A stretch of DNA of 64,000 nucleotides. Source: JBCBCP01 sp038530575 (GTDB taxonomy: Bacteria > Pseudomonadota > Alphaproteobacteria > Rhodobacterales > Rhodobacteraceae). Below, one piece after another: positions 8,147-17,683 of this stretch. The stretch spans positions 42,174-106,173 of the forward strand of contig JBCBCP010000008.1 in NCBI GenBank assembly GCA_038530575.1, read 5' to 3'. Numbering within the stretch: position 1 is the first letter of the stretch; every line of letters begins with the position of its first letter. Below the pieces are notes generated by a model. It had not been told where the DNA came from. It saw only the letters and a program-made list of their open reading frames with translations, and did not search any database. The position numbers and the translations under genes are program-made.

Positions 8147-9885
8147 CGAGCTGTGCGCCGACTGGTTTGCAGCGTTTGTGACCCCATTTCGGCACAAGAC
8201 GCGGTTTCTAAATTCAGCGCGTTCGGTAAAGAACTGCATCTCTATTAGCCGGTAGAATGACTGGGGTTTGCGACCCCAACAGAGGCCAATGGTTAGCTGT
8301 TCGCCGGTTTCGGCATCCTTCGGCAGTTTTGTTTCTTTATCGCCGATTACGTTCACAAGCTGTGCCTGGGTCAGATTCGTCACATCGCTTAGGTCAGCGC
8401 CATGAAGCGGTAAATCAACAAGCATTGTGCCGGTAAGATCGGCCCCGCGAAGATCCGCAAAACGCAGATCTGCCCCGTAAAGGTGCGTGCCGCGCATACG
8501 AGCATAACGTAGTCTGGCATGCCTCAAGCTCGCGCCATCCAGCCTAGCGCCATCCAATAGGCTACCATCGAGAATTGCGCCCCTCATCACAGCATTTTCC
8601 AACCGAGCACCAGCCATGCTCGCTGCAGTCAAGCGTGCGTCACGAAGATCGATCCCGGCCATAAAGGCAAGCACAAGGTTGGCTTTGCGTAAATCACGGC
8701 CCCGCAAAGACGGTTTTGCGAGCAGTGAGATCATTTCTCGGCGATACTCTGACCACGCGAGCTCTACTTGCGCCACAACCTCGGAATAAGCATTTTCGCA
8801 AGCAACTGGGCTGGGCTCCAACACCTCTGCGACGGCCGGTCGAGCGCACCATCTTGCTCGGTCGTATTCTACCGAGACATTTCTGCTTGGGTCGCAAAAG
8901 CCATATTCAAAGGCACGCCTATTGCACCAACCCAGAAAAAAGGCTGACCTTGCTAGGTCAAAGTCGAGCCAGTTTTCCGGTTTTTCAACAAGTCTTTCTC
9001 GGGTTAGCGTCGCGCCACGGAGGAACCAGAACGCAAGTGTGCGATGTTCGGAATAGACTACAGAATTCGCAAGGCCAAAGCTCCAAGGTTTAATCCAAGC
9101 GTCCTCTACTTGCTGGCGCCGGCCATAGCGGGTCGTGAAATCACTAGCCCGCTCACCGGATACAGACGACGCCCAAGTGTCAGAAACAGCGACTAAGGCA
9201 CCGCCCAGCCCGCCCTCTGTTCGTAGCCATCCAAATATTCCGAGTATCAGTGCAGCACCTACTGTTAGCCAGCGCCGCGTCCGCCCCCAGGTAGGTTTTG
9301 ACAACCCAGACAGCTTTTCTTTCATTGTGCCAAAACTCGCTATGCCAACGTATAGCGTGAACACTAACGAGAGTAGGGTCATCGTGCTCATTGACGGGCT
9401 ATGAGCAGGAAATGACTTAAACCAAGTGAAGGCCAATGCAGTAGGTGCTGACCACCAAGTCAAAATTATGCAACCCATTCTTGTAGAACGCTGAATTGGC
9501 GAATTTGTAGAGGTCTGGAAGCTGAGCGCAGTGTCGATAAGGATCCAAGGGTATGCCCTATCTACAAGTGGCAGACCTTCAACCCGTGCCGGGGCCTCTG
9601 CCAAAACATGCCAAAGTTTCGTAAGGTAGAAGTGAAAATACGCATATACGGATGCAGTCAGTAACGGCCCAAACCAAAAAAAGTCGACGTGGGAACGTTT
9701 ATTCCAATCAGCGGCAATTCGGTTCCACGGTCCAGGCCAAAGAAATCGTTTTCCTCTACGCTCAGTGTTGTGACCAGCAGAAAAACGATTGTGCCCAATA
9801 AAACAAGCCAAGTGCCTCGCGCCGCTTGACCGACTTTTTCGATCTGATGAAGGGCTAAAGCGCCGGAAGATTGGATCTGGTTCAT
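8138..9885 (-). pseudogene. Pentapeptide-repeat membrane protein, split by a -1 frameshift at a T7 tract
   Basis: Two frames together make one recognisable protein. Frame one starts at ATG 9885 (MNQIQSSGAL) and gives a hydrophobic N-terminal region ending in NVPTSTFF, then stops at 9658. Frame two (open from 9811 to 8138) continues seamlessly with FWFGPLLTASVYAYFHFYL, more membrane segments, then a run of A(D/N)LR-type pentapeptides (about the last 170 residues). The join is at seven Ts on the minus strand (A run at 9676-9682), read as T TTT TTT. The intact product would be about 580 residues. It could be a broken gene, a base-call error in a homopolymer, or programmed slippage. Function is unknown; the solenoid suggests protein-protein contact at the membrane. 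Confidence 0.68.
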
Positions 9886-9971
9886 TGTAAGGCTATACGA
9901 TCATAGATACCGGCCTGAAAGGCAAAAGAAATTATGTTCGCTACAGGCGCTAGCCTTTCGGCCTGTTGCCG

Positions 9972-10005
9972 CAAAGAAAAAGCCCCGAACCAAACGGCCC
10001 GGGGC
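9972..10005 (-). terminator. Rho-independent terminator of the LysR gene
   Basis: Read on the minus strand, GCCCCG (10005-10000) pairs with CGGGGC (9987-9982), followed by TTTTTCTTTGC. It lies about 50 bp past the stop codon of the LysR-family gene. Confidence 0.7.
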
Positions 10006-10052
10006 AGGTGGCGCTGAGATCAGCGCACAGGGAGAAATGTGGTATCAGGCCG

Positions 10053-10958
10053 TTACCAGGCCTCTGGCCCCTTCTCGGCGAAGGCGTGCACGAGGAAGTC
10101 TATGAAGGCGCGGACCTTGGGCTGCGTGAAGCGGCCCGGGGGGTAGACCGCATAGATGCCTTGGGTTTCCACCGGCAGTTCCGGCATTGCGTCTTCGACC
10201 AGTCCCTGCTCCATCGCGTCTGCGTAAAGGAAGCTGGGCAGGTAGGCGATGCCGAGGCCGGAGATCGCGGCGTTCAGCAGCGATTGGCCGTCATTCACCG
10301 AAAGCCAACCGGCGGTGCGCACTTGACGCTTTTCGCCAGAGGGGGAGGTCAGCTTCCAGACATTGCCAGAGGACTGGTTGGAATAGTGCAAGAGCTTGTG
10401 CGTGTTCAGATCGTCGATCTTTTCGGGCCGACCGAACTGTTCGAAATACTTGGGTGAGGCGATCATGCGCTTTGTCGTCTCGGTGAGTTTGCGGGCGCGC
10501 AGGGTGCTGTCTTCCAGCTCGCCAATGCGCACGGCCATGTCGAACCCTTCAGAGATCAGCTCAACATAGCGGTTGTTGAGCACCATGTTGACGGTGATGT
10601 CCGGAAAGTCCTCGAGGAATTCCGACAGCAGCGGGGATAGGTGATTGACCCCGAAATCGGTGGCTACCGAGATGCGCAGAAGGCCCGAGGGTGCCGATTG
10701 CATGGACGTGACAAGCGCGTCCGCCTCGCCCGCGTCGTTCAGAACGCGCCGGGCTCGGTCGTAATAGGCGAGGCCAATTTCCGTGGGCGAGACGCGGCGC
10801 GTCGTGCGGTTCAGAAGGCGTGCGCCAAGGCGCGCCTCAAGGCTGGAGACATGTTTGGAGACAGCGGATTTGGAAATCCCCATCTTCTTGGCTGCGTCGG
10901 TAAAGCCGCCCTGGTCCACGACTGTGGCAAAGGCTTCCATTTCTGTGAGGCGGTCCAT
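10053..10958 (-). CDS. LysR family transcriptional regulator
   Basis: 301 residues, standard LTTR length. The N-terminal winged HTH (about 3-62) includes FTDAAKKMGISKSAVSKHVS and LEARLGARLLNRTTRR. The substrate-binding domain resembles the group represented by AaeR/DsdC-like regulators, with WKLTSPSGEKRQV in the middle. No divergent target gene is next to it, so its regulon cannot be inferred. It ends at a clear terminator. Confidence 0.93.
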   Translation of the reverse strand: MDRLTEMEAFATVVDQGGFTDAAKKMGISKSAVSKHVSSLEARLGARLLNRTTRRVSPTEIGLAYYDRARRVLNDAGEADALVTSMQSAPSGLLRISVATDFGVNHLSPLLSEFLEDFPDITVNMVLNNRYVELISEGFDMAVRIGELEDSTLRARKLTETTKRMIASPKYFEQFGRPEKIDDLNTHKLLHYSNQSSGNVWKLTSPSGEKRQVRTAGWLSVNDGQSLLNAAISGLGIAYLPSFLYADAMEQGLVEDAMPELPVETQGIYAVYPPGRFTQPKVRAFIDFLVHAFAEKGPEAW

Positions 10959-11149
10959 GTTGCCGTCCTTTTGTTATCCGTTCTCAAGCATGGGTTATGA
11001 AGGCCAATCACGGCGCAAAAGGGGCAAGGGTGGGATAATACCGGGGTAATTGCGCGGATTGATCCGGGCAGGGAAACGGCGAAACGGTTTGTTTCGGCGC
11101 CGCGCGGCACTAACCGATGCGCGGGGCGCTGTGCGCCTCGGGGGGCCTG

Positions 11150-11953
11150 TCAGGTGCCCCGCGACCACGCCTCGAACGTGTCGGCGCCGGGCTGGATCGC
11201 GGCGGCGTCCTGTCCGCCGATCAAGAGGTAGGCAAAGCCAGCCTCGTTCCAGCTGGCGGCGGCCAGCCCGCCGAGGGTTTCGGCGGCCATATCCTTGGGC
11301 GCTGGACCGGCCGCGGGCAGGATGCACAGGGCTACCGGCACACCACCGGGGCCGGCATAGGCAATCTGGATCAGCGTTTTGCCGCGGAAATCCAGAACCT
11401 GCGCCCGGCGGAAGTCGAGCCCGTCCGGTTCGGGCAGGGTGCTGAGATCAAGGCCCAGCGCAGCGCTGGCTTGGGCAAGTTGGTTTGCGGCCTCATCCGG
11501 CGCGGGGGCCGCCGCCAGCGTATCTGGCGTGTAAAGCGATTGGTAGGATGCGACGACGGCCTTCCAGCCCGGTGGCCGCGGCGCTTCGGGTGCTGGGGTG
11601 CCGAGGCCGGTGTAGATGGCAATTGCGAGGCCCGCCGCCAGCCCTGTTGCAAAGGCGCCGCCAGCCCAAAGCCCGCGCCGCGGGGCGCGGGCGGCGGCAA
11701 GTGGCACCGGATCGGGAGCGGGGGCCGGCGCACTCAGCGTGCTGAAATCCGGAACGGGCGGGGCGGCTGCCAAGAGCGCATCAAACCCTTCGCGCAGCGC
11801 ATCCATCGGCACATGAAGGTCCGCAACCCGCTGGCCCAGCGCGGCATCCGTCGTCAGGTCCGCCTCGATCTCCCGAGACAGCTCTTCAGGTGCCGCGCCA
11901 TCGAGATAGGCGACCAGATCAGCGTCCGAATAGTCTCGCGATGCCCCGCTCAT
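11150..11953 (-). CDS. Membrane anti-sigma factor
   Basis: 267 residues overlapping the ECF sigma gene by 4 nt (11950-11953), the classic sigma/anti-sigma arrangement. The N-terminal ~75 residues resemble an anti-sigma domain (DADLVAYLDGAAPEELSREIE) but lack a zinc HxxxCxxC motif. One transmembrane segment lies at about 94-114 (AGGAFATGLAAGLAIAIYTG). The periplasmic C-terminal part is of the type seen in anti-sigma proteins of this group. It should hold the sigma factor inactive at the inner membrane. Confidence 0.85.
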   Translation of the reverse strand: MSGASRDYSDADLVAYLDGAAPEELSREIEADLTTDAALGQRVADLHVPMDALREGFDALLAAAPPVPDFSTLSAPAPAPDPVPLAAARAPRRGLWAGGAFATGLAAGLAIAIYTGLGTPAPEAPRPPGWKAVVASYQSLYTPDTLAAAPAPDEAANQLAQASAALGLDLSTLPEPDGLDFRRAQVLDFRGKTLIQIAYAGPGGVPVALCILPAAGPAPKDMAAETLGGLAAASWNEAGFAYLLIGGQDAAAIQPGADTFEAWSRGT

Positions 11954-12468
11954 GGGCCCTTTCCTTCGAGTTTCGCGTTCAGTGTCCGCCGGGCGGTGGC
12001 CAGACGGCTCATCACCGTGCCGACAGGGATATCGAGATGCCCCGCCGCCTCGGCGTAACTATAGCCCTCCACATAGACCAGAAAGACGGTGAGGCGTTGT
12101 GCCTCGGGAAGCTTTGTTACCTGGGACAACACCTCGCGAGCGAGAATATTCACTTCTGTGCCCGGGGCCGGACTGGGCAGGTCGGTGTCCTCGACCGGAA
12201 CAAGGCCGCCGCCCTGCCGGACCTTGCGGCTGCGCAGCTCGTTCAGCCAGGTGGTGCGGGCGATGGTGAATAGCCAACGGTCGACATGGGTGCCGATGCG
12301 GAACTGAGCGCATTTCTCCATGGCGCGCAAGCAGGCCGCCTGCACCAGATCGTCGGCCCAGTCACGCTGGCCAGCCAGAGCCGTGCAATAGCGCCAGAGC
12401 CGCGCGTAATGCGCGGACACGCCAATGTGTACTTCGGCGCAGGCCAGTTTATCCTGTTCTGCGTGCAT
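11950..12468 (-). CDS. ECF-type RNA polymerase sigma factor
   Basis: 172 residues. Region 2 (about 18-85) contains WADDLVQAACLRAMEK and the region 2.4-like WLFTIARTTWLNELR. Region 4 (about 115-165) contains YVEGYSYAEAAGHLDIPVGTVMSRLATARR. It is co-transcribed with its membrane anti-sigma factor. The start lies 54 bp from the divergent DUF4399 gene, which is a candidate target. Confidence 0.92.
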   Translation of the reverse strand: MHAEQDKLACAEVHIGVSAHYARLWRYCTALAGQRDWADDLVQAACLRAMEKCAQFRIGTHVDRWLFTIARTTWLNELRSRKVRQGGGLVPVEDTDLPSPAPGTEVNILAREVLSQVTKLPEAQRLTVFLVYVEGYSYAEAAGHLDIPVGTVMSRLATARRTLNAKLEGKGP

Positions 12469-12522
12469 TTGCCCGGTCTCGCGCTAGGTCCACGATTACA
12501 GTTGATCACGGGAGGACCCACC

Positions 12523-12969
12523 ATGAAAGCACTGATCGCAGCCGCAGCCCTAAGTTTTGCCGCTTTGCCCGCCTTTGCGGACGGGCATGGGCGGACGCCC
12601 GCCAATCCGGAGGCCAAGGTCTATTTCGCAACGCTGGAAGACGGGGCGACGGTGTCGGGGCCTGTCACGGTTGTCTTTGGCCTGAGCGGCATGGGCGTTG
12701 CGCCCGCAGGCGTTGAGCGGGAGATGACGGGCCACCACCACCTGCTGCTGAACCGGGTGCCTTATGGCGATCTGGAAACGGATGCGGAGTTCTTTGAGTT
12801 CGGCATTCCGGGGGATGACAACCATATCCATTTCGGCGGCGGCCAGACCGAAACGGTTCTGGAGCTTGCGCCTGGCACGTACACGCTGCAGCTGCTGCTG
12901 GGCGATGTGGATCACATCCCGCACGAGCCGGTGATCGTGTCCGAGCAGATCACGATCGTCGTAGAGTAG
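12523..12969 (+). CDS. DUF4399-like exported protein
   Basis: 148 residues from ATG 12523, preceded by GGGAGGA (12510-12516). A signal peptide ends at LPAFA-DGHG (about residue 20). The mature part has HHHLLLNRVP and GDDNHIHFGGGQTETVLELAPGTYTLQLLLGDVDH, histidine-rich blocks conserved in DUF4399, which may bind metal. It is divergent from the ECF sigma gene. Periplasmic location is expected; the function is unknown. Confidence 0.85.
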   Translation: MKALIAAAALSFAALPAFADGHGRTPANPEAKVYFATLEDGATVSGPVTVVFGLSGMGVAPAGVEREMTGHHHLLLNRVPYGDLETDAEFFEFGIPGDDNHIHFGGGQTETVLELAPGTYTLQLLLGDVDHIPHEPVIVSEQITIVVE

Positions 12970-12972
12970 CGC

Positions 12973-13905
12973 TCAGATCCATCTGAGCCAGCGCAGAAGG
13001 GCCAGCGCGCCGATGGCGAGGCCCACCATGGCCGCGCTGAGAAGCCAGAAGGCCGCGGGGTTTTCCATGCCGGGCATCCCGGCCACGTTGACGCCGAAGA
13101 GCCCGGTTGCAAAGCCAAGCGGCAAAAACACCGCCGCGACGACGCTGAGCGCATAGCCATTGCGGCTATGCGCTTCGGCGGCGCGTCCGGCGTGGTGGTC
13201 GTGGATCGCGGTCAGCCGGTTGGCGGCGCCCTCGACTTCTTCGACCGTCAAGGTTGCGATGTTGGCCAGTTCGCGGACCTGGTTTGTGTAGTCCTCGGCC
13301 ATCGGTTGCCGGGAAAGCGCGGACAGCGCCTCGCGCTGGGGTCCAAGATAGCGGCGCAAGCGGATCGCCTTGCGGCGCAAACCGGCCAGCTGCGTGCCGG
13401 GTGGGGCGCCCCCGTCGTCCAGTGTGTCTTCGAGCGTGTCGACCTCTGCGGCGAGGTCAAAGACGGTTGATTGGATGCGGTCCGTCAGGCTTTGCGCCAG
13501 CGCGTGAGTGAATGCCATCGGGGTGCGCGGCGCATCCCCGGCAAGGCTCCGGTTCAGGATGTCATCAATCGCAAACACCCGGCGCACGCGCACGCTGACC
13601 ACGGCCTGCGGCGCTATCCACAGGCGCACGGCGACCATCTGATCCTCGGGGCCGTCCGCGTTGAGGTTCACGCCGCGCAGGTTCAGCATCAGCCCCTCGC
13701 CATAGGCATCGCAGCGGGGGCGTGTTTCGGGCATCAAGAGGGCCTGCGCGGGGATCGCTGGCAAATGGGCCGCGGCCCAGTCCGGCAGGGCAGGATCAGC
13801 GCGGTCGAAATGCCACCACCGCCACGCGCCCGGCCCACTCAGCGCGGTATCGGCGGCCTCATTAGCTGTGCCGTCTGCGGCAATGTCGAGGACGTGAAGA
13901 GCCAT
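12973..13905 (-). CDS. ZntB/CorA family metal-ion transporter
   Basis: 310 residues. A large cytoplasmic N-terminal funnel domain is followed by two C-terminal membrane segments (YALSVVAAVFLPLGFATGLF, and a last one ending in LALLRWLRWI). The loop between them reads GVNVAGMPG, where Mg-type CorA has GMN, which favours the ZntB-like zinc-efflux/transport branch. It is convergent with the DUF4399 gene, 3 bp apart. Confidence 0.88.
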   Translation of the reverse strand: MALHVLDIAADGTANEAADTALSGPGAWRWWHFDRADPALPDWAAAHLPAIPAQALLMPETRPRCDAYGEGLMLNLRGVNLNADGPEDQMVAVRLWIAPQAVVSVRVRRVFAIDDILNRSLAGDAPRTPMAFTHALAQSLTDRIQSTVFDLAAEVDTLEDTLDDGGAPPGTQLAGLRRKAIRLRRYLGPQREALSALSRQPMAEDYTNQVRELANIATLTVEEVEGAANRLTAIHDHHAGRAAEAHSRNGYALSVVAAVFLPLGFATGLFGVNVAGMPGMENPAAFWLLSAAMVGLAIGALALLRWLRWI

Positions 13906-14005
13906 GGACTGAGGCTAGGCGCTGTGCCGCGCCCTGCCAAGCAGAGCGCGGGCGGTGCGTTGATGTTTATGCCGGTGCCGTCTCAACTCTTGATACGGCG
14001 GCGGG

Positions 14006-16033
14006 TCAGAGCGTTGCGGCGAGGCGTGTGCCCTGATCGATGGCGCGCTTTGCGTCGAGTTCAGCGGCCACATCAGCTCCGCCGATCACGTGGCAGGCGA
14101 TACCTTGCGCCTCGAGCGCATCCGCGAGCGAACGGTCGCTGAGCTGGCCCGCGCACAGCACCACGGTCTCTGCCGGGATGGCAGTGGGGTTCTCGCGCGC
14201 CTCGCCAAAGGAGACGTGGAGGGCGCCGTCGTCGATGGATTCGTAGTTCACGCCGCCGACAAAGTTCACGTCCTTCATCTTGAGCGCGGCGCGGTGGATC
14301 CAGCCGGTGGTCTTGCCCAGCCGCTTGCCATGCTTTTCCGCCTTGCGCTGCAGGAGGGTGACGTCGCGCTGGGGCGCATCGGGCTGCGGGCCTTCGGGGG
14401 CGAGGCCGGCGCGGTGCTCGGCCGGATCTGCGACGCCCCATTCCTTCATCCATTCGGGCAGGTCCGTGGTGACGGAATGCCCTTCGGAGACGAGGTATTC
14501 CGAGACGTCAAAGCCGATGCCGCCCGCGCCCACGACGGCGACGGATTTGCCGGCCTTGTGGGAGCCGTTGAGGATGTCGATGTAGCTGACGACGCCGTCC
14601 CGATCCTGGCCGGGGATGCCGGGGTCGCGCGGGGTGACGCCGGTGGCGACGATCACCTCGTCATAGTCCTTCAGCAGCTCGGGCGTGGCTTCGGTGTTCA
14701 GGTGAACGGTGATCTCGTGCACCTCCATCATGGTGCGGTACCAGTCGACAAAGCCCCAGAACTCTTCCTTGCCGGGGATCTGCTTGGCGAGGTTGAGCTG
14801 GCCACCGATTTCGCTGCTGCGGTCGTAGATCGTCACGGAGTGACCCCGCTCGCTCAGGGCGATGGCGGTCGACAGGCCCGCGGGGCCCGCGCCGACGATG
14901 GCGAAATTCTTCACCGTGGCCGCGGGTTCCAGCTTCAGCTCCACCTCATGACAAGCCCGGGGGTTCACGAGGCAGGACGTCAGCTTGCCGCCGAAGGTGT
15001 GGTCAAGACAGGCCTGATTGCAAGCGATGCAGGGGGCGATCTGGTTTGCCTGATTGCCCATCGCTTTTTTGACAAAGAACGCATCGGCCAACATGGGCCG
15101 CGCCATCGACACCATGTCGGCGCAGCCGGTGCTCAGGACCTCTTCGGCCACTTCGGGGGTGTTGATGCGGTTGGAGGTGATCAGGGGGATCGATACCTCG
15201 CCCATCAGCTTTTTCGTGACCCAGGCAAAGGCGGCGCGCGGGACAGACGTGGCGATGGTCGGGATGCGCGCCTCGTGCCAGCCGATGCCGGTGTTGATGA
15301 TGGTGGCGCCCGCCTTTTCGATCTCTTGCGCCAGCGTGCGGACTTCCTCGTAGGTCGAACCGTTCGGGACAAGATCGATCATCGACAGGCGGTAGATGAT
15401 GATGAAGTTGGTGCCCACGGCTTCACGCGTGCGGCGCACAATCTCGATGGGCAGACGCATCCGGTTCTCGTAGCTGCCGCCCCAGCGGTCCTCGCGCTTG
15501 TTGGTGTGGGCGACAAGGAACTGGTTGATGAAGTATCCCTCCGAGCCCATGATCTCGACCCCGTCATAGCCCGCCTTCTGGGCCAGCGCGGCGGCGTTCA
15601 CGATATCGGCGATCTGCTTTTCGATACCGTCCTCGTCCAGCTCGGTTGGTTGGAACATGGAGATAGGTGATTTGATCGGGGAGGGTGCCACGCAATTGGG
15701 GCCAAAGGCGTAGCGACCCGCATGCAGGATCTGCATCGCGATCTTGCCGCCTGCCTCGTGCACGCGGTCCGTCACGACGCGGTGATTTTCGACGTCCTTA
15801 TCCGTAGTCATCATGGCCGCGCCCGGGGCCACGGCGCCTTCCATGTTCGGGCCGATCCCGCCGGTGACCATCAGCGCAACCTCGCCCCGCGCCCGTTCGG
15901 CGTAGAACTCGGCCACGCGGTTCCAGTCGCCGGTTTCTTCCAGCCCGGTGTGCATAGAGCCCATGAGCACGCGGTTTTTCAGCGTGGTGAAGCCCAGATC
16001 GAGCGGGGCAAGCATAGTTGGGTACGCGGTCAT
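14006..16033 (-). CDS. fadH: NADPH-dependent 2,4-dienoyl-CoA reductase-type flavoenzyme
   Basis: 675 residues, the length of E. coli FadH. An N-terminal Old-Yellow-Enzyme TIM barrel binds FMN (1 to about 350; KNRVLMGSMHTGLEE near the start). A [4Fe-4S] cysteine cluster CIACNQACLDHTFGG follows, then CLVNPRAC. The C-terminal half has FAD (IVGAGPAGLSTA) and NADPH (VAVVGAGGIGFD) domains. It reduces 2,4-dienoyl-CoA during beta-oxidation of polyunsaturated fatty acids. Related trimethylamine dehydrogenase-type enzymes share this layout, but the N terminus fits FadH best. Confidence 0.9.
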   Translation of the reverse strand: MTAYPTMLAPLDLGFTTLKNRVLMGSMHTGLEETGDWNRVAEFYAERARGEVALMVTGGIGPNMEGAVAPGAAMMTTDKDVENHRVVTDRVHEAGGKIAMQILHAGRYAFGPNCVAPSPIKSPISMFQPTELDEDGIEKQIADIVNAAALAQKAGYDGVEIMGSEGYFINQFLVAHTNKREDRWGGSYENRMRLPIEIVRRTREAVGTNFIIIYRLSMIDLVPNGSTYEEVRTLAQEIEKAGATIINTGIGWHEARIPTIATSVPRAAFAWVTKKLMGEVSIPLITSNRINTPEVAEEVLSTGCADMVSMARPMLADAFFVKKAMGNQANQIAPCIACNQACLDHTFGGKLTSCLVNPRACHEVELKLEPAATVKNFAIVGAGPAGLSTAIALSERGHSVTIYDRSSEIGGQLNLAKQIPGKEEFWGFVDWYRTMMEVHEITVHLNTEATPELLKDYDEVIVATGVTPRDPGIPGQDRDGVVSYIDILNGSHKAGKSVAVVGAGGIGFDVSEYLVSEGHSVTTDLPEWMKEWGVADPAEHRAGLAPEGPQPDAPQRDVTLLQRKAEKHGKRLGKTTGWIHRAALKMKDVNFVGGVNYESIDDGALHVSFGEARENPTAIPAETVVLCAGQLSDRSLADALEAQGIACHVIGGADVAAELDAKRAIDQGTRLAATL

Positions 16034-16140
16034 GAGGATCCTCCCTTACGTGCGCGTCAACTTACCGCTTCGCTGCGTCTTGTCACGTGCAACGCGGCGT
16101 CAACAAGTCTATTACCCCAGCGAGATAGAAGGAGGGCGCA

Positions 16141-16623
16141 ATGACGCCAGAAGAGATTTCCAAGCTGCCCTATCGGCGCAATGTTGGCGTGATGCTGATG
16201 AACGCGGCGGGCCATGTCTGGGTCGGGCAGCGCATGGATCGGTTTACCGATGCCTGGCAGATGCCGCAGGGTGGCATCGACAAGGGCGAGGACCCAGCCG
16301 AGGCAGCGCTGCGCGAGCTGGAGGAAGAGACAGGCGTGACGCCTGATCTGGTTGAGCAGGTCGCGGTCTCGGACGGTTGGCTACCCTACGATTTGCCCCA
16401 CGACATGGTGCCCAAGCTGTGGAAGGGGCGCTACCGCGGGCAAGAGCAGAAGTGGTACCTTCTGCGGTTTCTCGGCACCGACGATCAGGTCAATATCAAC
16501 ACCGAAGAGCCCGAGTTCAGCGCATGGAAATGGCTGCCGCCTGCAGAGCTTGAAGGTGCGATTGTTCCATTCAAGCGAGAGGTCTACCGCGCGGTTTTGG
16601 CCGAGTTCGAGGCGCATTTGTGA
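16141..16623 (+). CDS. rppH: RNA pyrophosphohydrolase (Nudix)
   Basis: 160 residues, typical RppH length. YRRNVGVMLMNAAGHVWVGQR at the N terminus and a complete Nudix box at residues 44-66 (GGIDKGED then RELEEETG) match RppH/IalA. The enzyme removes pyrophosphate from 5' triphosphate ends and so starts mRNA decay. GAAGGAGG is at 16128-16135 before the ATG. The next gene overlaps its stop by 4 nt. Confidence 0.94.
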   Translation: MTPEEISKLPYRRNVGVMLMNAAGHVWVGQRMDRFTDAWQMPQGGIDKGEDPAEAALRELEEETGVTPDLVEQVAVSDGWLPYDLPHDMVPKLWKGRYRGQEQKWYLLRFLGTDDQVNINTEEPEFSAWKWLPPAELEGAIVPFKREVYRAVLAEFEAHL

Positions 16624-17099
16624 GCCGCTGGATGTCAATAGCTTTGGCGCTTGTCCTGCCGGTGCAGGCCTTGGCGCTGTCGTGCCGCGGATACGGTGTG
16701 ACCGATGCCTATTTGCGAGCCGATGCGGCGCAGGCGGCCTTTGTGCCGGTTCTCGGCGCGCTGCAGTTCGATCCGGACCTGTTGCCGGCCGGTGATCCGG
16801 CAGGCGCAGGCGATGCCTCAACCCTGCTGCCCGCGCGCTTTGAGGGCGTGGCGCTGACCCGGCGCGGCATTGATCGGCCTTTTTCGACGGATGTGGTGCT
16901 GGAGGTGATGTGCACCGGGCCATGGTGCCCGCGGCCGGAGCCCGGTGCGATGCTGGGATTTTTGCGGCGCACATCGCACAGCTATGTGCTGGTTGATCAG
17001 CCGTGCGGCGCGTTTTTGTTCAACGCGCCAAGCGCGGCGCAGGAAAGGGCGTTGCGCGACTGTATCGCCGGTCGCGGTTGCCCCCGCTCGGCGCCCTAA
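16620..17099 (+). CDS. Hypothetical exported protein
   Basis: 159 residues starting at GTG 16620, which overlaps the rppH TGA. A signal peptide (SIALALVLPVQALAL) ends near residue 20. The mature protein has seven cysteines or so, including CTGPWC, CGAF and CIAGRGC, so disulfides in the periplasm are likely. I do not recognise a family. It is translationally coupled to rppH and overlaps the convergent GNAT gene by 4 nt. Confidence 0.75.
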   Translation: MSRWMSIALALVLPVQALALSCRGYGVTDAYLRADAAQAAFVPVLGALQFDPDLLPAGDPAGAGDASTLLPARFEGVALTRRGIDRPFSTDVVLEVMCTGPWCPRPEPGAMLGFLRRTSHSYVLVDQPCGAFLFNAPSAAQERALRDCIAGRGCPRSAP

Positions 17100-17683
17100 A
17101 GCACGGGCAGGCTTGGCACGACATGTGCCGGGAGCATGCCCGTCTGGCGCGGATCATCGGCAATTTCGACCTGCCGTTTGTAGGGCACAAAGCCGGAACG
17201 GATGTAAAAGCCAAGTGCTTGGGGGCTGTCGAGCGTGCAGGTGTGCACGTGAAAGCGCGTCACGCCCGGCGCAAAGGCGCGGCGCTGCGCTTCATCCATC
17301 AGGAAGGCACCCGCGCCGGTACCAATCAGCGCAGGTGTGAGGCCGAAATAGGCCAGCTCGCATGCACCTTTCTCGCGGAAATCCAGTTCGAGAAGGGCTT
17401 CGGCCTTGTCCTCTTTGAGCAGCGTGAAGAGGTGTACGCGCGGGTCCGACAGGATCGCGTCCAATTCAGCATCCTTCAGCCCCAGCCGCCCAAACCAGAG
17501 CCAGTTCTGACCTACCCGGCGAAACAGGTCGCGGTAGGTCGCGACATCTCGGGGCAGTTCGGCAAAGCGTAGACCGTCAGGCAATATGCCTCCGCGCACC
17601 TGCGGGGCGTACATTTGAAGATGGGTGACGACAGACGCGATCTTGCCCGGGGGCAGGTCGTGATAGCCATCCCCAAGCATCAC
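17096..17683 (-). CDS. GNAT family N-acetyltransferase
   Basis: 195 residues. The motif-A region ALIGTGAGAFLMDEAQRRAF (about 136-155), followed by FHVHTCTLDSPQALGFYIRSGF, is a standard GNAT core. The substrate is unknown. Its start overlaps the end of the adenosine kinase gene by 4 nt; with nth it forms a compact minus-strand operon nth-adk-GNAT. Confidence 0.87.
   Translation of the reverse strand: MMLGDGYHDLPPGKIASVVTHLQMYAPQVRGGILPDGLRFAELPRDVATYRDLFRRVGQNWLWFGRLGLKDAELDAILSDPRVHLFTLLKEDKAEALLELDFREKGACELAYFGLTPALIGTGAGAFLMDEAQRRAFAPGVTRFHVHTCTLDSPQALGFYIRSGFVPYKRQVEIADDPRQTGMLPAHVVPSLPVL

Noticed and set aside
12286..12522. N-terminal extension of the DUF4399 protein into the sigma-factor gene
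   Set aside because: ATG 12523 has a strong SD and is followed at once by a signal peptide, which must be N-terminal.
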